Shown here: piece after piece, positions 51,245 to 60,479 of the stretch
Layout: each line of letters begins with the position of its first letter
Position numbering within the stretch: the first letter of the stretch is position 1
Assembly (NCBI RefSeq): GCF_031581265.1
Contig: NZ_JAVLBQ010000003.1
Span: 62,001 to 126,000 of the forward strand
Reading direction: 5' to 3'
Length of the DNA: 64,000 bases
Source of the DNA: Gracilimonas sp031581265
GTDB taxonomy: Bacteria; Bacteroidota; Rhodothermia; Balneolales; Balneolaceae
Position numbers and translations under genes: made by a program
The notes under the pieces: model-generated
Databases searched by the model: none
Seen by the model: the letters and a program-made list of their open reading frames with translations, nothing else
Told to the model about the DNA's origin: nothing

Positions 51245-52573
51245 ATGAGCAACAAAAAAGAAAACCGAGACTTCAATTTTGAAACCCTGCAGCTTCATGC
51301 AGGACAGGAACCCGACTCCGCAACCGGATCACGAGCGGTTCCAATTTATCAAACCACCTCCTACAACTTCGATGATACCGAACACGCCGCCAACCTTTTT
51401 GCGTTGAGGGAGTTTGGAAATATCTATACACGAATCATGAACCCGACTACGGATGTATTCGAAAAGAGACTGGCTGCCCTCGAAGGTGGAACGGCTGCTT
51501 TGGCAACAGCATCCGGTCAGGCCGCACAGTTTCTTGCCATCACCAACCTTGCTGATGCGGGTGACAATATCGTATCTACGCAAAACCTTTACGGTGGGAC
51601 TTACAACCAATTCAAGGTTTCTCTCCCCCGGTTAGGTATACATGTGAATTTTGCGGAAGAGGATACCGTGGAAGCTTTTGCCAAACACATTGATGATAAA
51701 ACAAAAGCTATCTATGTAGAATCCATCGGAAATCCGCGCGGAAATATTGCCGACTTTGAAGGACTTTCGGCTCTTGCCAAAGAACATGGAATCCCTCTTG
51801 TTGTTGATAACACCTTTGGAGCCGGTGGAGCTTTGGTTCAACCCATCAAGCACGGGGCCAATGTGGTAACAGCTTCTGCCACCAAGTGGATCGGTGGACA
51901 TGGTACTTCCATCGGAGGAGTGATCATAGACGGAGGTAATTTCAACTGGGGCAATGGGAAATTCCCGGGATTCAGCGAACCCTCACCCTCCTATCACGGA
52001 CTCAATTTCTGGGAAGTATTTGGGGAAGATGGTCCCTTTGGGAATATTGCCTTTGCTATTCGTGCACGGGTTGAAGGACTGCGTGATTTTGGCCCTTCAC
52101 AATCTCCATTCAATAGTTTCCTATTACTTCAGGGGTTGGAAACGCTCTCACTGAGGGTTGAACGCCATAATGAAAATGCTCGAATATTAGCCAGCTGGCT
52201 TAAAGATCATGAGGCTGTAGATTGGATCAATTATACCGGACTTCCCGAGCACGATTACCACGAACGTGCCAAAAAATATCTGAAAGAAGGACACTTTGGC
52301 TCTGTGTTCACTTTTGGAGTGAAGGGCGGGTACGATGCAGCCCGTGATTTCATCGAGAATGTGGAACTTTCCAGTCACCTGGCTAATGTGGGTGATGCCA
52401 AAACGCTGGTCATTCATCCCGCATCCACTACGCATCAGCAACTCAATGAAACGGAGCAAAAAGCAAGTGGAGTGAAAGGTGACTTAATTCGTGTTTCCGT
52501 TGGAATTGAGCATATCGATGACATCATCGAAGATTTCGAAAAAGCCTTTGCCAGAATAAAAGTGCCGGTCTAA
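51245..52573 (+). CDS. metY: O-acetylhomoserine aminocarboxypropyltransferase (sulfhydrylase)
   Basis: A 442-residue PLP enzyme that makes homocysteine from O-acetylhomoserine and sulfide, so sulfur enters methionine directly. The family start is NFETLQLHAGQEPDSATGSRAVPIYQTTSY (abridged). PLP lysine K214 lies in SATKWIGGHG. The open frame extends to 51158, but that part overlaps the riboswitch terminator, so ATG 51245 is right. It is the first gene after the leader peptide and riboswitch, followed by a terminator-like hairpin and metX. Confidence 0.97.
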   Translation: MSNKKENRDFNFETLQLHAGQEPDSATGSRAVPIYQTTSYNFDDTEHAANLFALREFGNIYTRIMNPTTDVFEKRLAALEGGTAALATASGQAAQFLAITNLADAGDNIVSTQNLYGGTYNQFKVSLPRLGIHVNFAEEDTVEAFAKHIDDKTKAIYVESIGNPRGNIADFEGLSALAKEHGIPLVVDNTFGAGGALVQPIKHGANVVTASATKWIGGHGTSIGGVIIDGGNFNWGNGKFPGFSEPSPSYHGLNFWEVFGEDGPFGNIAFAIRARVEGLRDFGPSQSPFNSFLLLQGLETLSLRVERHNENARILASWLKDHEAVDWINYTGLPEHDYHERAKKYLKEGHFGSVFTFGVKGGYDAARDFIENVELSSHLANVGDAKTLVIHPASTTHQQLNETEQKASGVKGDLIRVSVGIEHIDDIIEDFEKAFARIKVPV

Positions 52574-52592
52574 CTCTGATAAGTACTCCATT

Positions 52593-52624
52593 GCAGGTCC
52601 GGTGGAAAACCCGGGCCTGCTTTT
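52593..52624 (+). terminator. Terminator-like hairpin between metY and metX
   Basis: GCAGGTCCGG and CCGGGCCTGC pair over nine GC-rich positions, allowing one bulge on each side, and TTTT follows. It could end most metY transcripts before metX, lowering metX expression. Confidence 0.72.
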
Positions 52625-52661
52625 AACTAAAACCTCTAAGCCTGAATATACACTTTTGGAG

Positions 52662-52755
52662 AACCTGCGAGCGTCCCCAAGACCTCACAGCGTTCGGCTA
52701 TAGATTTTGAAAACAAACCGCAACGCTCGCAGGTCCTGTCGGACGCTGCGAGGTT
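52662..52755. repeat. GC-rich inverted repeat (CCTGCGAGCG type)
   Basis: AACCTGCGAGCGTCC at the left is matched by CAACGCTCGCAGGTC at the right, with a second pair GACCTCACAGCGTTCGG and CGGACGCTGCGAGGTT crossing inside. The layout is a doublet of REP-like palindromes in the metY-metX spacer. Confidence 0.6.
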
Positions 52756-52773
52756 GCTTACAAGTTGACAAAT

Positions 52774-53814
52774 ATGAACAAAGACATCAAAATTACTACG
52801 CTTAAAAAGAACTGGACTACCGAATCCGGGCATTCATTTTCTGAAGTAGATATTGCCTGGAAAAGCTGGGGTTCCTTAAATGAGAACCGCGATAACGTAC
52901 TCCTGATATGTCATGCTTTAACAGGTCATGCTGCAGCCGATGAATGGTTTAGCGGGTTGTTTGCTGAAAGTGGCATCCTTAATCCAGAAGAGCAATTTAT
53001 CTTATGCATCAACGCGCCGGGAAGTTGCTACGGTTCAACCGGTCCAACCTCTATCAACCCAAAAGCTGACAACCCATGGCAAGCTGACTTTCCTGATATC
53101 ACAATAAGGGACATCGTCACTTTTCAACAGCTTTTGCTCGATGAGTGGGATATCACCGGCATTGAAATGGTAATAGGCGGATCTATGGGTGGGATGGTTG
53201 CGCTTGAATTTGCTCTCATGGATCAGCGGGTTAAATCGGCTGCGCTTTTTGTTATGGGGAAATCACATTCTCCCTGGGCTATAGGAATCAGTGAGGCTCA
53301 GCGACAAGCCATTCAAGCAGATGAAAACTGGAAAGATGGATTTTATGATCTGAATAATCCACCCAAAAAAGGATTAGCTGCTGCACGGGCCATGGCCATG
53401 ATTACCTACCGCGCCCCTGGAAATTATCAAGCCAAATTTGGTCGTGACATTCACCCCGAAAAAAATATCTACCAGGTTGAATCTTATCTCCGCTACCAAG
53501 GTGAAAAACTGGTGCAGCGATTTGATGCCAACACCTACATCATTCTCTCCAAAGCCATGGATTCGCATGATGTTTCCCGCGATCGTGGATCATTTAAAGA
53601 CGTATTGGGGAGCTTAAAAAAACCTGTACTCATTGCCGGCTTCACAAGCGACATGCTCTACCCTATCGAGGAGCAACGCGAATTAGCTGATCTCATTCCC
53701 AACAGTCACCTTGCAGAACTGGAATCCCCATACGGACACGACGCTTTTTTGATCGAATTCGAAAAACTGAACGCCGAACTCAAATCATTTTATAACGCAA
53801 TCAAAGAAACTTAA
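52774..53814 (+). CDS. metX: Homoserine O-acetyltransferase
   Basis: A 346-residue alpha/beta-hydrolase-fold acyltransferase; ATG 52774 is preferred to the TTG nine bases earlier. The opening LLICHALTGHAAADEWF and NAPGSCYGSTGP fit MetX. Ser137 in the nucleophile elbow GGSMGGM is catalytic, with Asp in TSDMLYP and His in GHDAFL near the end. It activates homoserine with acetyl-CoA for MetY. It is followed two bases later by hom, so they are translationally linked. The substrate might be succinyl-CoA in some relatives, but the MetY partner fits acetyl. Confidence 0.94.
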   Translation: MNKDIKITTLKKNWTTESGHSFSEVDIAWKSWGSLNENRDNVLLICHALTGHAAADEWFSGLFAESGILNPEEQFILCINAPGSCYGSTGPTSINPKADNPWQADFPDITIRDIVTFQQLLLDEWDITGIEMVIGGSMGGMVALEFALMDQRVKSAALFVMGKSHSPWAIGISEAQRQAIQADENWKDGFYDLNNPPKKGLAAARAMAMITYRAPGNYQAKFGRDIHPEKNIYQVESYLRYQGEKLVQRFDANTYIILSKAMDSHDVSRDRGSFKDVLGSLKKPVLIAGFTSDMLYPIEEQRELADLIPNSHLAELESPYGHDAFLIEFEKLNAELKSFYNAIKET

Positions 53815-53816
53815 TC

Positions 53817-54905
53817 ATGTCACTTGCACTCAAAAAAACAGTACCTGAATCAAAGAAACACAAGAAAACACTCTCCATTTTTGTAGCCGGAATTGGCGCT
53901 GTCGGAGGAACTTTATTGAAGCAAATCACCGGACTAAAACACTCCTCATTTGATCTCGATATTATCGGGATTTGCAACAGCCGGTTTGTACGCTGGTATC
54001 CTTCAAAGAAAGAATTGAATATTTCCTCGGAAATTCAAAAAGACACAGAAACAAATTGGGACGAAATCACCAAAAAACTCATTGCCAGATCTGATGATAA
54101 TATCATATTTGTGGATGCAACGGGAAGTAAAACCGTGGCCGAAATCTACTCTGAATTATTAAAGCACGGAATACATATTGCAACCCCAAGTAAGCGCGCC
54201 AATTCCCTTTCACAACATTATTTTGATGAACTTATTCAATCATCAAAAAAAGGCCGTTCTCACTATCGGTTTGAAACAGCCGTGGGTGCCGGACTTCCCA
54301 TCATAAGTACCTTAAAAACATTGTTGAACAGCGGAGATGAAATCACAAAAATCTCCGGCGTTGCCTCTGGTACAATGACCTTCCTATTCACTCAGTTGCA
54401 AAACGGAACTCCATTTAGTGAAGCGGTTAGAAAGGCCAAAGCAGGCGGATACTCTGAACCCGATCCACGGAATGATCTTTCCGGTGAAGATGTAGCCCGG
54501 AAATTTTTAATCCTGGCCCGCACCTGTGGCTATCAATTTGAGCGGAATCAAATTCGGGTAGATACCCTTGTTCCTGAAAAACTGATCGAACTCTCATCTC
54601 AAGAATTTCTTGAAAGGCTGCCAGACTATGACAGCCACTGGAAAAGCCGAAATGCACAGGCTATGGTCAACAATCGAAAACTGCGATATGTTGGGGAATT
54701 CACGCCTGAAGGAATTTCGGTTGGGGTGAAAGAAGTCAAAGCAGATTCTCCCCTTGCCAACTTGAAGGGAACTGATAACTTGTTGCAGATATACACCAGA
54801 CGTTACGCAGATTCCCCGATCGTAGTTCAGGGCCCCGGAGCCGGTAAAGAAGTAACCGCAGCCGGTGTTTTGGGGGATATTATTGATATTGGTGAGTTGG
54901 TTTAA
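53817..54905 (+). CDS. hom: Homoserine dehydrogenase
   Basis: A 362-residue NAD(P)-dependent enzyme giving homoserine from aspartate semialdehyde. The nucleotide motif is FVAGIGAVGGTLL (about residues 25-37). The catalytic region follows the ThrA-type pattern: VASGTMTFLF, GYSEPDPRNDLSGEDVARKFLILAR (abridged). There is no aspartokinase or ACT domain, so it is a stand-alone enzyme. Placed with metY and metX, it supplies homoserine for methionine rather than threonine in this operon. A 10-bp inverted repeat lies at 54908-54939. Confidence 0.93.
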   Translation: MSLALKKTVPESKKHKKTLSIFVAGIGAVGGTLLKQITGLKHSSFDLDIIGICNSRFVRWYPSKKELNISSEIQKDTETNWDEITKKLIARSDDNIIFVDATGSKTVAEIYSELLKHGIHIATPSKRANSLSQHYFDELIQSSKKGRSHYRFETAVGAGLPIISTLKTLLNSGDEITKISGVASGTMTFLFTQLQNGTPFSEAVRKAKAGGYSEPDPRNDLSGEDVARKFLILARTCGYQFERNQIRVDTLVPEKLIELSSQEFLERLPDYDSHWKSRNAQAMVNNRKLRYVGEFTPEGISVGVKEVKADSPLANLKGTDNLLQIYTRRYADSPIVVQGPGAGKEVTAAGVLGDIIDIGELV

Positions 54906-54907
54906 GG

Positions 54908-54939
54908 AATTCAAAATGGAAAATTTAAAATTTTGAATT
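54908..54939. repeat. AT-rich inverted repeat after hom
   Basis: AATTCAAAAT (54908-54917) is the exact complement of ATTTTGAATT (54930-54939) around a 12-base A/T-rich loop. It may terminate the methionine operon weakly. Confidence 0.55.
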
Positions 54940-55010
54940 ACTCTCCTTTGTATATCTTTATATTTTGGAGAACAAAATCCTGATAACACTATTTCATTAC
55001 AATCAATCTT

Positions 55011-56147
55011 ATGAGATTACTCCCCCTATTACTCATCTCTATTCTTTTCCTACAAACAGGGTATTCACAAGACCGTCAAAGAGCCCGTGACCTCGGTATC
55101 AAACCGGGAATATTAACACCGGGTGCTTTGAATGCCATCACTGATGTTGACGGAGTAAAAGTAGGGCATCGAACGATTATTGAAGGGGAAGATATTCGCA
55201 CCGGTGTTACCGTAATTATGCCGCATGGGGGAGATCTCTTCAAATCGAGAGTACCGGCTGCGGTTTATGTAGGCAATGGTTTTGGAAAAGCATTGGGGTT
55301 TACCCAGGTACAGGAATTGGGAGAAATTGAAACCCCAATCGGACTTACAAATACCCTTAGCATTCACACCGTAGCGAATGGTATCACGGATTATGTACTC
55401 CGTCAGCCCGGCAACGAAAATGTACGATCTGTAAATCCCGTAGTCGGTGAAACCAATGACGGATGGCTAAATGATATTCGCGGCCGACATGTGACCATGC
55501 AACATGTGTTTGATGCCATCGAAAATGCAAAAGATGGACCTGTTGAAGAAGGCAGCGTTGGCGCCGGAACTGGAACATCAGCCCTTGGTTTTAAAGGAGG
55601 TATCGGAACTTCCTCCCGACAACTTCCCGATGAATATGGTGGATATACCGTAGGAGTTTTGGTGCAATCCAATTTTGGGGGTGTCCTTACTATCGACGGA
55701 GCTCCGGTTGGCGAAGAGCTGGAAAACCATTATATGGCAAGCGATGTTCCGTACGATGTTGACGGCTCCATCATGATAGTAGTTGCTACCGATGCTCCCC
55801 TCCTTTCGCGAAATTTAGAACGACTCGCCAAAAGGGCCCTGCTTGGTATTTCACGAGTTGGAGGATTCGCCTCAAACGGAAGCGGCGATTACGTGATCGC
55901 TTTTTCAACCAGTGAAGATATTCGAATTGATACCAGGACATCCGGTTCAACCCAAAGCTATACAGAACTGGAAAACTCAGCTACAACTCCACTCTTCCTT
56001 GCTGCTGTGGAAGCAACCGAAGAAGCCATTCTCAATTCCCTATTTATGGCTACCACTGTCACCGGAGATCGAGGTCATACACAGCAAGCTATACCTATAA
56101 ATGAGGTCCTCGAAATCATGGAAAAACACTCCCTTTTGGAGGAGTAA
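55011..56147 (+). CDS. Secreted P1 family peptidase (DmpA/BapA type)
   Basis: A 378-residue exported aminopeptidase with a signal peptide (LLLISILFLQTGYSQ). The DmpA-type family has an N-terminal nucleophile made by self-cleavage before Ser. Here the site is Gly252-Ser253 in DVDGSIMIVVATDAPLL, matching Gly249-Ser250 of DmpA. Other family parts are PGALNAITDVDGVKVGH, GTGTSALGFKGGIG and SNGSGDYVIAF. It likely cuts D- or beta-amino-acid peptides outside the cytoplasm. It is probably separate from the met genes. Confidence 0.93.
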   Translation: MRLLPLLLISILFLQTGYSQDRQRARDLGIKPGILTPGALNAITDVDGVKVGHRTIIEGEDIRTGVTVIMPHGGDLFKSRVPAAVYVGNGFGKALGFTQVQELGEIETPIGLTNTLSIHTVANGITDYVLRQPGNENVRSVNPVVGETNDGWLNDIRGRHVTMQHVFDAIENAKDGPVEEGSVGAGTGTSALGFKGGIGTSSRQLPDEYGGYTVGVLVQSNFGGVLTIDGAPVGEELENHYMASDVPYDVDGSIMIVVATDAPLLSRNLERLAKRALLGISRVGGFASNGSGDYVIAFSTSEDIRIDTRTSGSTQSYTELENSATTPLFLAAVEATEEAILNSLFMATTVTGDRGHTQQAIPINEVLEIMEKHSLLEE

Positions 56148-56417
56148 ATAGAGCCATTTTGGTACCCTTTTTTGTGCACAGAAATCAGTGTTCTATTAAT
56201 TAGAGTCTGTAAGACATAATAATCTTCCATTCTCTCCCACTGATGTTCCACTTTTCCTTTCGTGAATACTGCCCAATCCAAAATCGACCTTCAGGCTTAG
56301 TATTTGAGGATTTTTAATGTTTCTGCTTGTATTCACCTTATTTGGGATACGATCAAAGTGCTGTTCAAAACAATTTTTAAAGATTTAATGGAAAGCTCTT
56401 GACACATAGTGGTGGTT
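56148..56417. other. Spacer before the mraZ operator, no gene seen
   Basis: The 357-base gap between the P1 peptidase and mraZ has no credible frame. Its 3' quarter is the G-rich MraZ operator (next entry). A short hairpin (GGTACCC-like, 56160-56175) may end the peptidase transcript. Confidence 0.5.
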
Positions 56418-56454
56418 TGGGGTACATTGTGGGGTGAAGTGGGAGATTGTGGGG
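56418..56454 (+). promoter_or_regulatory. MraZ-binding boxes of the dcw operon
   Basis: TGGGG at 56418, then TGGGG (56430), TGGGA (56440) and TGGGG (56450), the last three exactly 10 bp apart. This fits the known MraZ operator (TGGGN with 5-base spacers). It lies about 50 bases before mraZ, so MraZ represses its own operon here. Confidence 0.85.
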
Positions 56455-56504
56455 AGCACTCTATTCTCACTTAATTTTAGCAATCTAAACACCGCAGGGA
56501 TATC

Positions 56505-56972
56505 GTGCCAAGTTTCAAAGGACAATACGAGCATAGTATAGATGCCAAGGGGCGAGTAGCCTTCCCTGCAAAGTTACGCAAATCTTTAAGTCCGAATGCA
56601 CAAGAACGCTTCACTGTAGTGCGCGGACAAGAGCCATGTCTTTATTTATATCCCGAAGATGAATGGCAAAATGTAGAAGAGAAATTATCCCGCATCAACA
56701 ACTTCACAAAGAAAGGCCGCCTGGCTAAAAGAAACTTCTTGCGCTATGCGGAGGATGTATCCCTCGATAGACAAAACCGGATTGCCCTCCCCTCCGATCT
56801 TACTGACTACGCTAAAATAGATGGTAAGGCCGTATTCCTCGGGATGGGTGAATATATAGAAGTCTGGGATCCTGAAAAACTAGCCGAAGCTGATGAAGCA
56901 CTTGAAGACGGTGCTTTTGAGGAGATTTTTGAACAAGTAATGAGTGATAATCCCGAAACCGATGATAGCTGA
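56505..56972 (+). CDS. mraZ: Transcriptional regulator MraZ
   Basis: A 155-residue protein with two AbrB-like SpoVT folds that assemble into a ring. FKGQYEHSIDAKGRVAFPAKLR and the second copy SLDRQNRIALPSDL (with a DxxxR-type core each) are clear. Translation starts at GTG 56505. It binds the boxes upstream and controls the division and cell-wall cluster. The next gene starts one base after its stop. Confidence 0.97.
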   Translation: MPSFKGQYEHSIDAKGRVAFPAKLRKSLSPNAQERFTVVRGQEPCLYLYPEDEWQNVEEKLSRINNFTKKGRLAKRNFLRYAEDVSLDRQNRIALPSDLTDYAKIDGKAVFLGMGEYIEVWDPEKLAEADEALEDGAFEEIFEQVMSDNPETDDS

Positions 56973-56973
56973 T

Positions 56974-57900
56974 ATGACTTCATATATAGAACATATCCCG
57001 GTTTTACTGAGCGAATCAGTTGAGGCCCTCATCACTGAAGAGGATGGCACTTATATAGATGGCACTCTTGGCGGAGGCGGCCATTCCAAAGAAATTTTGA
57101 ATAAGCTTGGTGAAAACGGACGGCTATTTGGCATCGACCAGGATGATGAGGCGCTTGAAGCTGCTTCAAACAGAATTGGCGATGACCACCGTTTTACCCC
57201 CATAAAAGGCAATTTTGGCTATCTGACCACTATTCTACCTCCCCATACCCACGGTCAGATAGCCGGAATCCTTTTGGATCTTGGTGTTTCCACTCATCAA
57301 ATTAAAGAACCTGAGCGTGGTTTTAGTTTTCAGGAAGATGGTCCCCTTGATATGCGCATGGGAAACCTATCCGGTGTCTCAGCTTACCAAGTGGTAAACG
57401 AATATGACTATGAAAAACTCCGCGATATCATCTTCCACTACGGAGAAGAAAAACAGAGCCGAAAAATTGCGAAAGCGATAATTGAAGCACGTCCCGTTGA
57501 AACTACCGGTGAATTACAGAAGGTGGTTTCATCCGTTGTAAACAAGCATTATGAAGTGAAATCGCTGGCTCGTGTTTTCCAGGCCATCCGTATTGAAGTG
57601 AACAGAGAACTGGAGATGCTGGAAAAAGTTTTGGAGCAGTCTTTGGAAGTATTGAAACCCGGCGGACGTATTGAAGCTATTTCCTATCACTCCCTTGAAG
57701 ACCGCATTGTAAAACGATTTTTTAAATCCGGGAACTTCAAAGGTAAAATAGAAAAAGACTTTTACGGAAACCCGATATCCCCAATCAAGCCTGTAAACAA
57801 ACAGGTTATAATCCCCACCAAAGAAGAGGTTTCCGAAAACCCCGCAGCACGAAGCGCTAAACTTCGGATTGCTGAAAAAGTAGAAGGAGGTGAATCATGA
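56974..57900 (+). CDS. rsmH: 16S rRNA m4C1402 methyltransferase
   Basis: A 308-residue SAM enzyme that N4-methylates C1402 in 16S rRNA. The ATG at 56974, one base past mraZ, gives the family start YIEHIPVLLSESVEAL; an in-frame GTG further up lies within mraZ. GTLGGGGHSKEIL, DLGVSTHQIKEPERGFSF (abridged) and ISYHSLEDRIVKRFF are diagnostic. It overlaps ftsL by four bases (ATGA). Confidence 0.97.
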   Translation: MTSYIEHIPVLLSESVEALITEEDGTYIDGTLGGGGHSKEILNKLGENGRLFGIDQDDEALEAASNRIGDDHRFTPIKGNFGYLTTILPPHTHGQIAGILLDLGVSTHQIKEPERGFSFQEDGPLDMRMGNLSGVSAYQVVNEYDYEKLRDIIFHYGEEKQSRKIAKAIIEARPVETTGELQKVVSSVVNKHYEVKSLARVFQAIRIEVNRELEMLEKVLEQSLEVLKPGGRIEAISYHSLEDRIVKRFFKSGNFKGKIEKDFYGNPISPIKPVNKQVIIPTKEEVSENPAARSAKLRIAEKVEGGES

Positions 57901-58304
57901 TTGTACAATCCCCACTGAAGAAACATGATATTCGCCCAAACCTTCGTAAAGTTCCTTCCCCAAATGGAAATAATGGAACTCAAAATAATAGCAAAGGTAA
58001 TTTTGCCCCCAAAACCAAGGGTAAAGTCAGCATGCCCAAAATCAAACCCTGGAAAGTTATTCTGGGTAGTATACTGATTGGTATAATGGGTTTGCTTTAT
58101 CTAACCCACGTCTTTTCCACGCAGCAGCTGTTGGAAGAAGTTCAGGCTATAGAAGCAGAATACAACCGGGCAAGGGCGCAATACGATGAGCTTAAGCTTA
58201 GCTATGATCGTATGGTTGGTCCTGCTGATATTTACCAAAAAGCGGAAGAGCAGGGCTTTATAAATGGCGGGCCTGCCGAAGAAGTCATCATCATAGAGGA
58301 GTAA
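57897..58304 (+). CDS. ftsL: Cell division protein FtsL-like
   Basis: A 135-residue bitopic protein: about 55 basic, disordered cytoplasmic residues (rich in Lys, Asn, Pro), one membrane helix (about 59-78), then a coiled coil (LLEEVQAIEAEYNRARAQYDELKLSYD, abridged). Sequence similarity in FtsL is weak, so the call rests on topology and place between rsmH and ftsI. It would join the divisome complex with FtsB and FtsQ. The rather long N-terminal tail fits the Bacteroidota type. Confidence 0.8.
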   Translation: MIVQSPLKKHDIRPNLRKVPSPNGNNGTQNNSKGNFAPKTKGKVSMPKIKPWKVILGSILIGIMGLLYLTHVFSTQQLLEEVQAIEAEYNRARAQYDELKLSYDRMVGPADIYQKAEEQGFINGGPAEEVIIIEE

Positions 58305-58307
58305 AAG

Positions 58308-60479
58308 ATGGATGAACGTACTGCCATATTGAGCCGAATGTTTATTATATTAGGACTACTCCTTCTGATACCCTTTGCCTTAGGATTTCAACTTCTTCGC
58401 GTCAATTATTTTGAAGGAGATGAGCTTAGAGCACTTTGGAATAAACAAGCCATTGACCAAATCCCCATTCCTGCTCAGCGTGGCAACATCTACGATGCCA
58501 ACGGAACACTTCTGGCTACCAATGCCGTAGATTATAAACTCGCATTTGACCCAAAGGTACCTAACAATGGCAAAATTGGTGTTCCTCAAGATAAGGTGAA
58601 AGCTTTAACTCAGAAGCTTGCATCACTGACTGACAAAAGTGCCGCTTATTATCAAAACAAAATTAATTCGGCTCCCTCACAATCAAGATATATTGTCTTA
58701 GAGAATAATCTCTCTGTCATTGCTAAAGACGAGATCAAGGCGCTCAATATTAAAGGAGTGATATTAGAGGAAAACTATCGAAGAAAATACACTTTTGGAT
58801 CACTCGCAGCTCATGCCCTTGGATTTGTAAACCACGAATCTAACGGAAGAATTGGAATTGAGGCTTTCTATAATAATGAACTAAAAGGAGAAGACGGCCT
58901 CAGGCAAGTACGACGAGATCCATTTAACCGAATTTTTGAATACGTAGGCGCCCCCAAGAAACTTCCCAGAGACGGATATTCTCTTCACACCACCATTGAC
59001 GCATACCTTCAGGCCATCCTTGAAGATGAACTTAAGGCAGGAGTTGAAAAACACTTAGCTACCTATGGTACCGGAATTATCATGGATCCCAAAACCGGTG
59101 CAATCAAGGCAATGGCCAATTATCCTACGTATGACCCCAACTATCCTGCAAGCAGTGAAGAGGAGAACCGCCGAAACTTCGCAGTATCTGACATGATAGA
59201 ACCTGGCTCCACTTTTAAACTAGTTACTGCCATTGCTGCTGTAGAACAAGGGTTGGTTGATTTTGATGAGGTTTTTGAGACTCCCGATAATGGTGAGGTT
59301 GTGATTCATGACCTTACCCTACGTGATCATGACCCTTTGGGTGATCTTACTTTCCAGGAAGTTATTCAAAAATCCTCCAATGTGGCTACTGCTGAAATTG
59401 CCATGAGAATGGAGCCGGATGTATTCTATCAATATGCCCGAAATATGGGCTTTGGCACTGAAACCAATATTGACCTGATTGGGGAAGTTGAGGGAAGTCT
59501 TGCCAAACCCTATCAATGGAGTTTGGTGACGCTCCCATGGATGTCTCACGGATATGAAATTCAAACTACTCCCTTGCAAATCACCCAAGCGTACTCAGCC
59601 TTTGCTAATAATGGAGTGATGATGCGTCCCTATTTGGTAAATCGTGTTGAAGATAAAAATGGAAATGTGATTTCTGAGCATGAGCCTGTTAAGATTCGGA
59701 GAGTGGCTAAAGAATCAACCGTAGAAAAATTACTGCCCATATTTGAAAGTGTGGTAGCTGATTCCGGAACCGGTGATTTAGCCCAGGTTGACGGACTTCG
59801 AATTGCAGGAAAAACCGGTACCGCTAAAAAGGTTGTGAATGGACGATACACCAACAGGTACCGAGGATCTTTCGTTGGATTTTTCCCGGTGGAAGTCCCA
59901 AAATATGTCGTTTTCATTTTATTAGATGAGCCAAAGACAAGCGGTTACGGAGGATTTACAGCAGGACCAATTTTCAAAAATGTGGCTACCCGTATCGCAG
60001 GCCTGGACAGTGACATTCAGCGAAACATGAAGAATGATGAGGTCTTTAATCCTCTTACTGCCCGGATGCCTCTATTAAAAGGACTTTCTAAACAACAAGC
60101 CGAGGTGCTGCTAACAAATTTGAACCTTCCCTATGACACGGAAGGAAATGCAGGATATGTAGCACAACAATCCCCTGAGGCCGGAACAGAGATTTCACGG
60201 GAAAACGAAATTAAAATTACCCTGTCGGAAACTTATTCAACCGAAGAGGGTGAAAAGGTAAAAGAAGGCTTTGCAGAAATTCCCGATCTGAAAGGAATGA
60301 ATATGAGACAAGCCACTACCCTTTTAACCGATTTAGGTTTAAAAACTGAAATCATTGGTTCAGGAACAGTATTAGCTCACTACCCCAGAGCCGGAGAATG
60401 GCTTCGCGAAGGCTACACCGTTACCGTTCGTGGCAAAGCTCGTTCACTTAATTCATTAACCCAAGTTAGCAATCAATAG
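58308..60479 (+). CDS. ftsI: Peptidoglycan transpeptidase FtsI (PBP3 class) with PASTA domains
   Basis: A 723-residue division-specific PBP: one N-terminal membrane helix, the pedestal domain, and a transpeptidase with Ser301 and Lys304 in EPGSTFKL, SSN at 356-358, and KTG at 502-504. The C-terminus carries two PASTA repeats (about 575-640 and 655-715), a feature of this phylum and of Gram-positive bacteria, but not of E. coli. It sits three bases after ftsL and directly before murE. Confidence 0.95.
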   Translation: MDERTAILSRMFIILGLLLLIPFALGFQLLRVNYFEGDELRALWNKQAIDQIPIPAQRGNIYDANGTLLATNAVDYKLAFDPKVPNNGKIGVPQDKVKALTQKLASLTDKSAAYYQNKINSAPSQSRYIVLENNLSVIAKDEIKALNIKGVILEENYRRKYTFGSLAAHALGFVNHESNGRIGIEAFYNNELKGEDGLRQVRRDPFNRIFEYVGAPKKLPRDGYSLHTTIDAYLQAILEDELKAGVEKHLATYGTGIIMDPKTGAIKAMANYPTYDPNYPASSEEENRRNFAVSDMIEPGSTFKLVTAIAAVEQGLVDFDEVFETPDNGEVVIHDLTLRDHDPLGDLTFQEVIQKSSNVATAEIAMRMEPDVFYQYARNMGFGTETNIDLIGEVEGSLAKPYQWSLVTLPWMSHGYEIQTTPLQITQAYSAFANNGVMMRPYLVNRVEDKNGNVISEHEPVKIRRVAKESTVEKLLPIFESVVADSGTGDLAQVDGLRIAGKTGTAKKVVNGRYTNRYRGSFVGFFPVEVPKYVVFILLDEPKTSGYGGFTAGPIFKNVATRIAGLDSDIQRNMKNDEVFNPLTARMPLLKGLSKQQAEVLLTNLNLPYDTEGNAGYVAQQSPEAGTEISRENEIKITLSETYSTEEGEKVKEGFAEIPDLKGMNMRQATTLLTDLGLKTEIIGSGTVLAHYPRAGEWLREGYTVTVRGKARSLNSLTQVSNQ

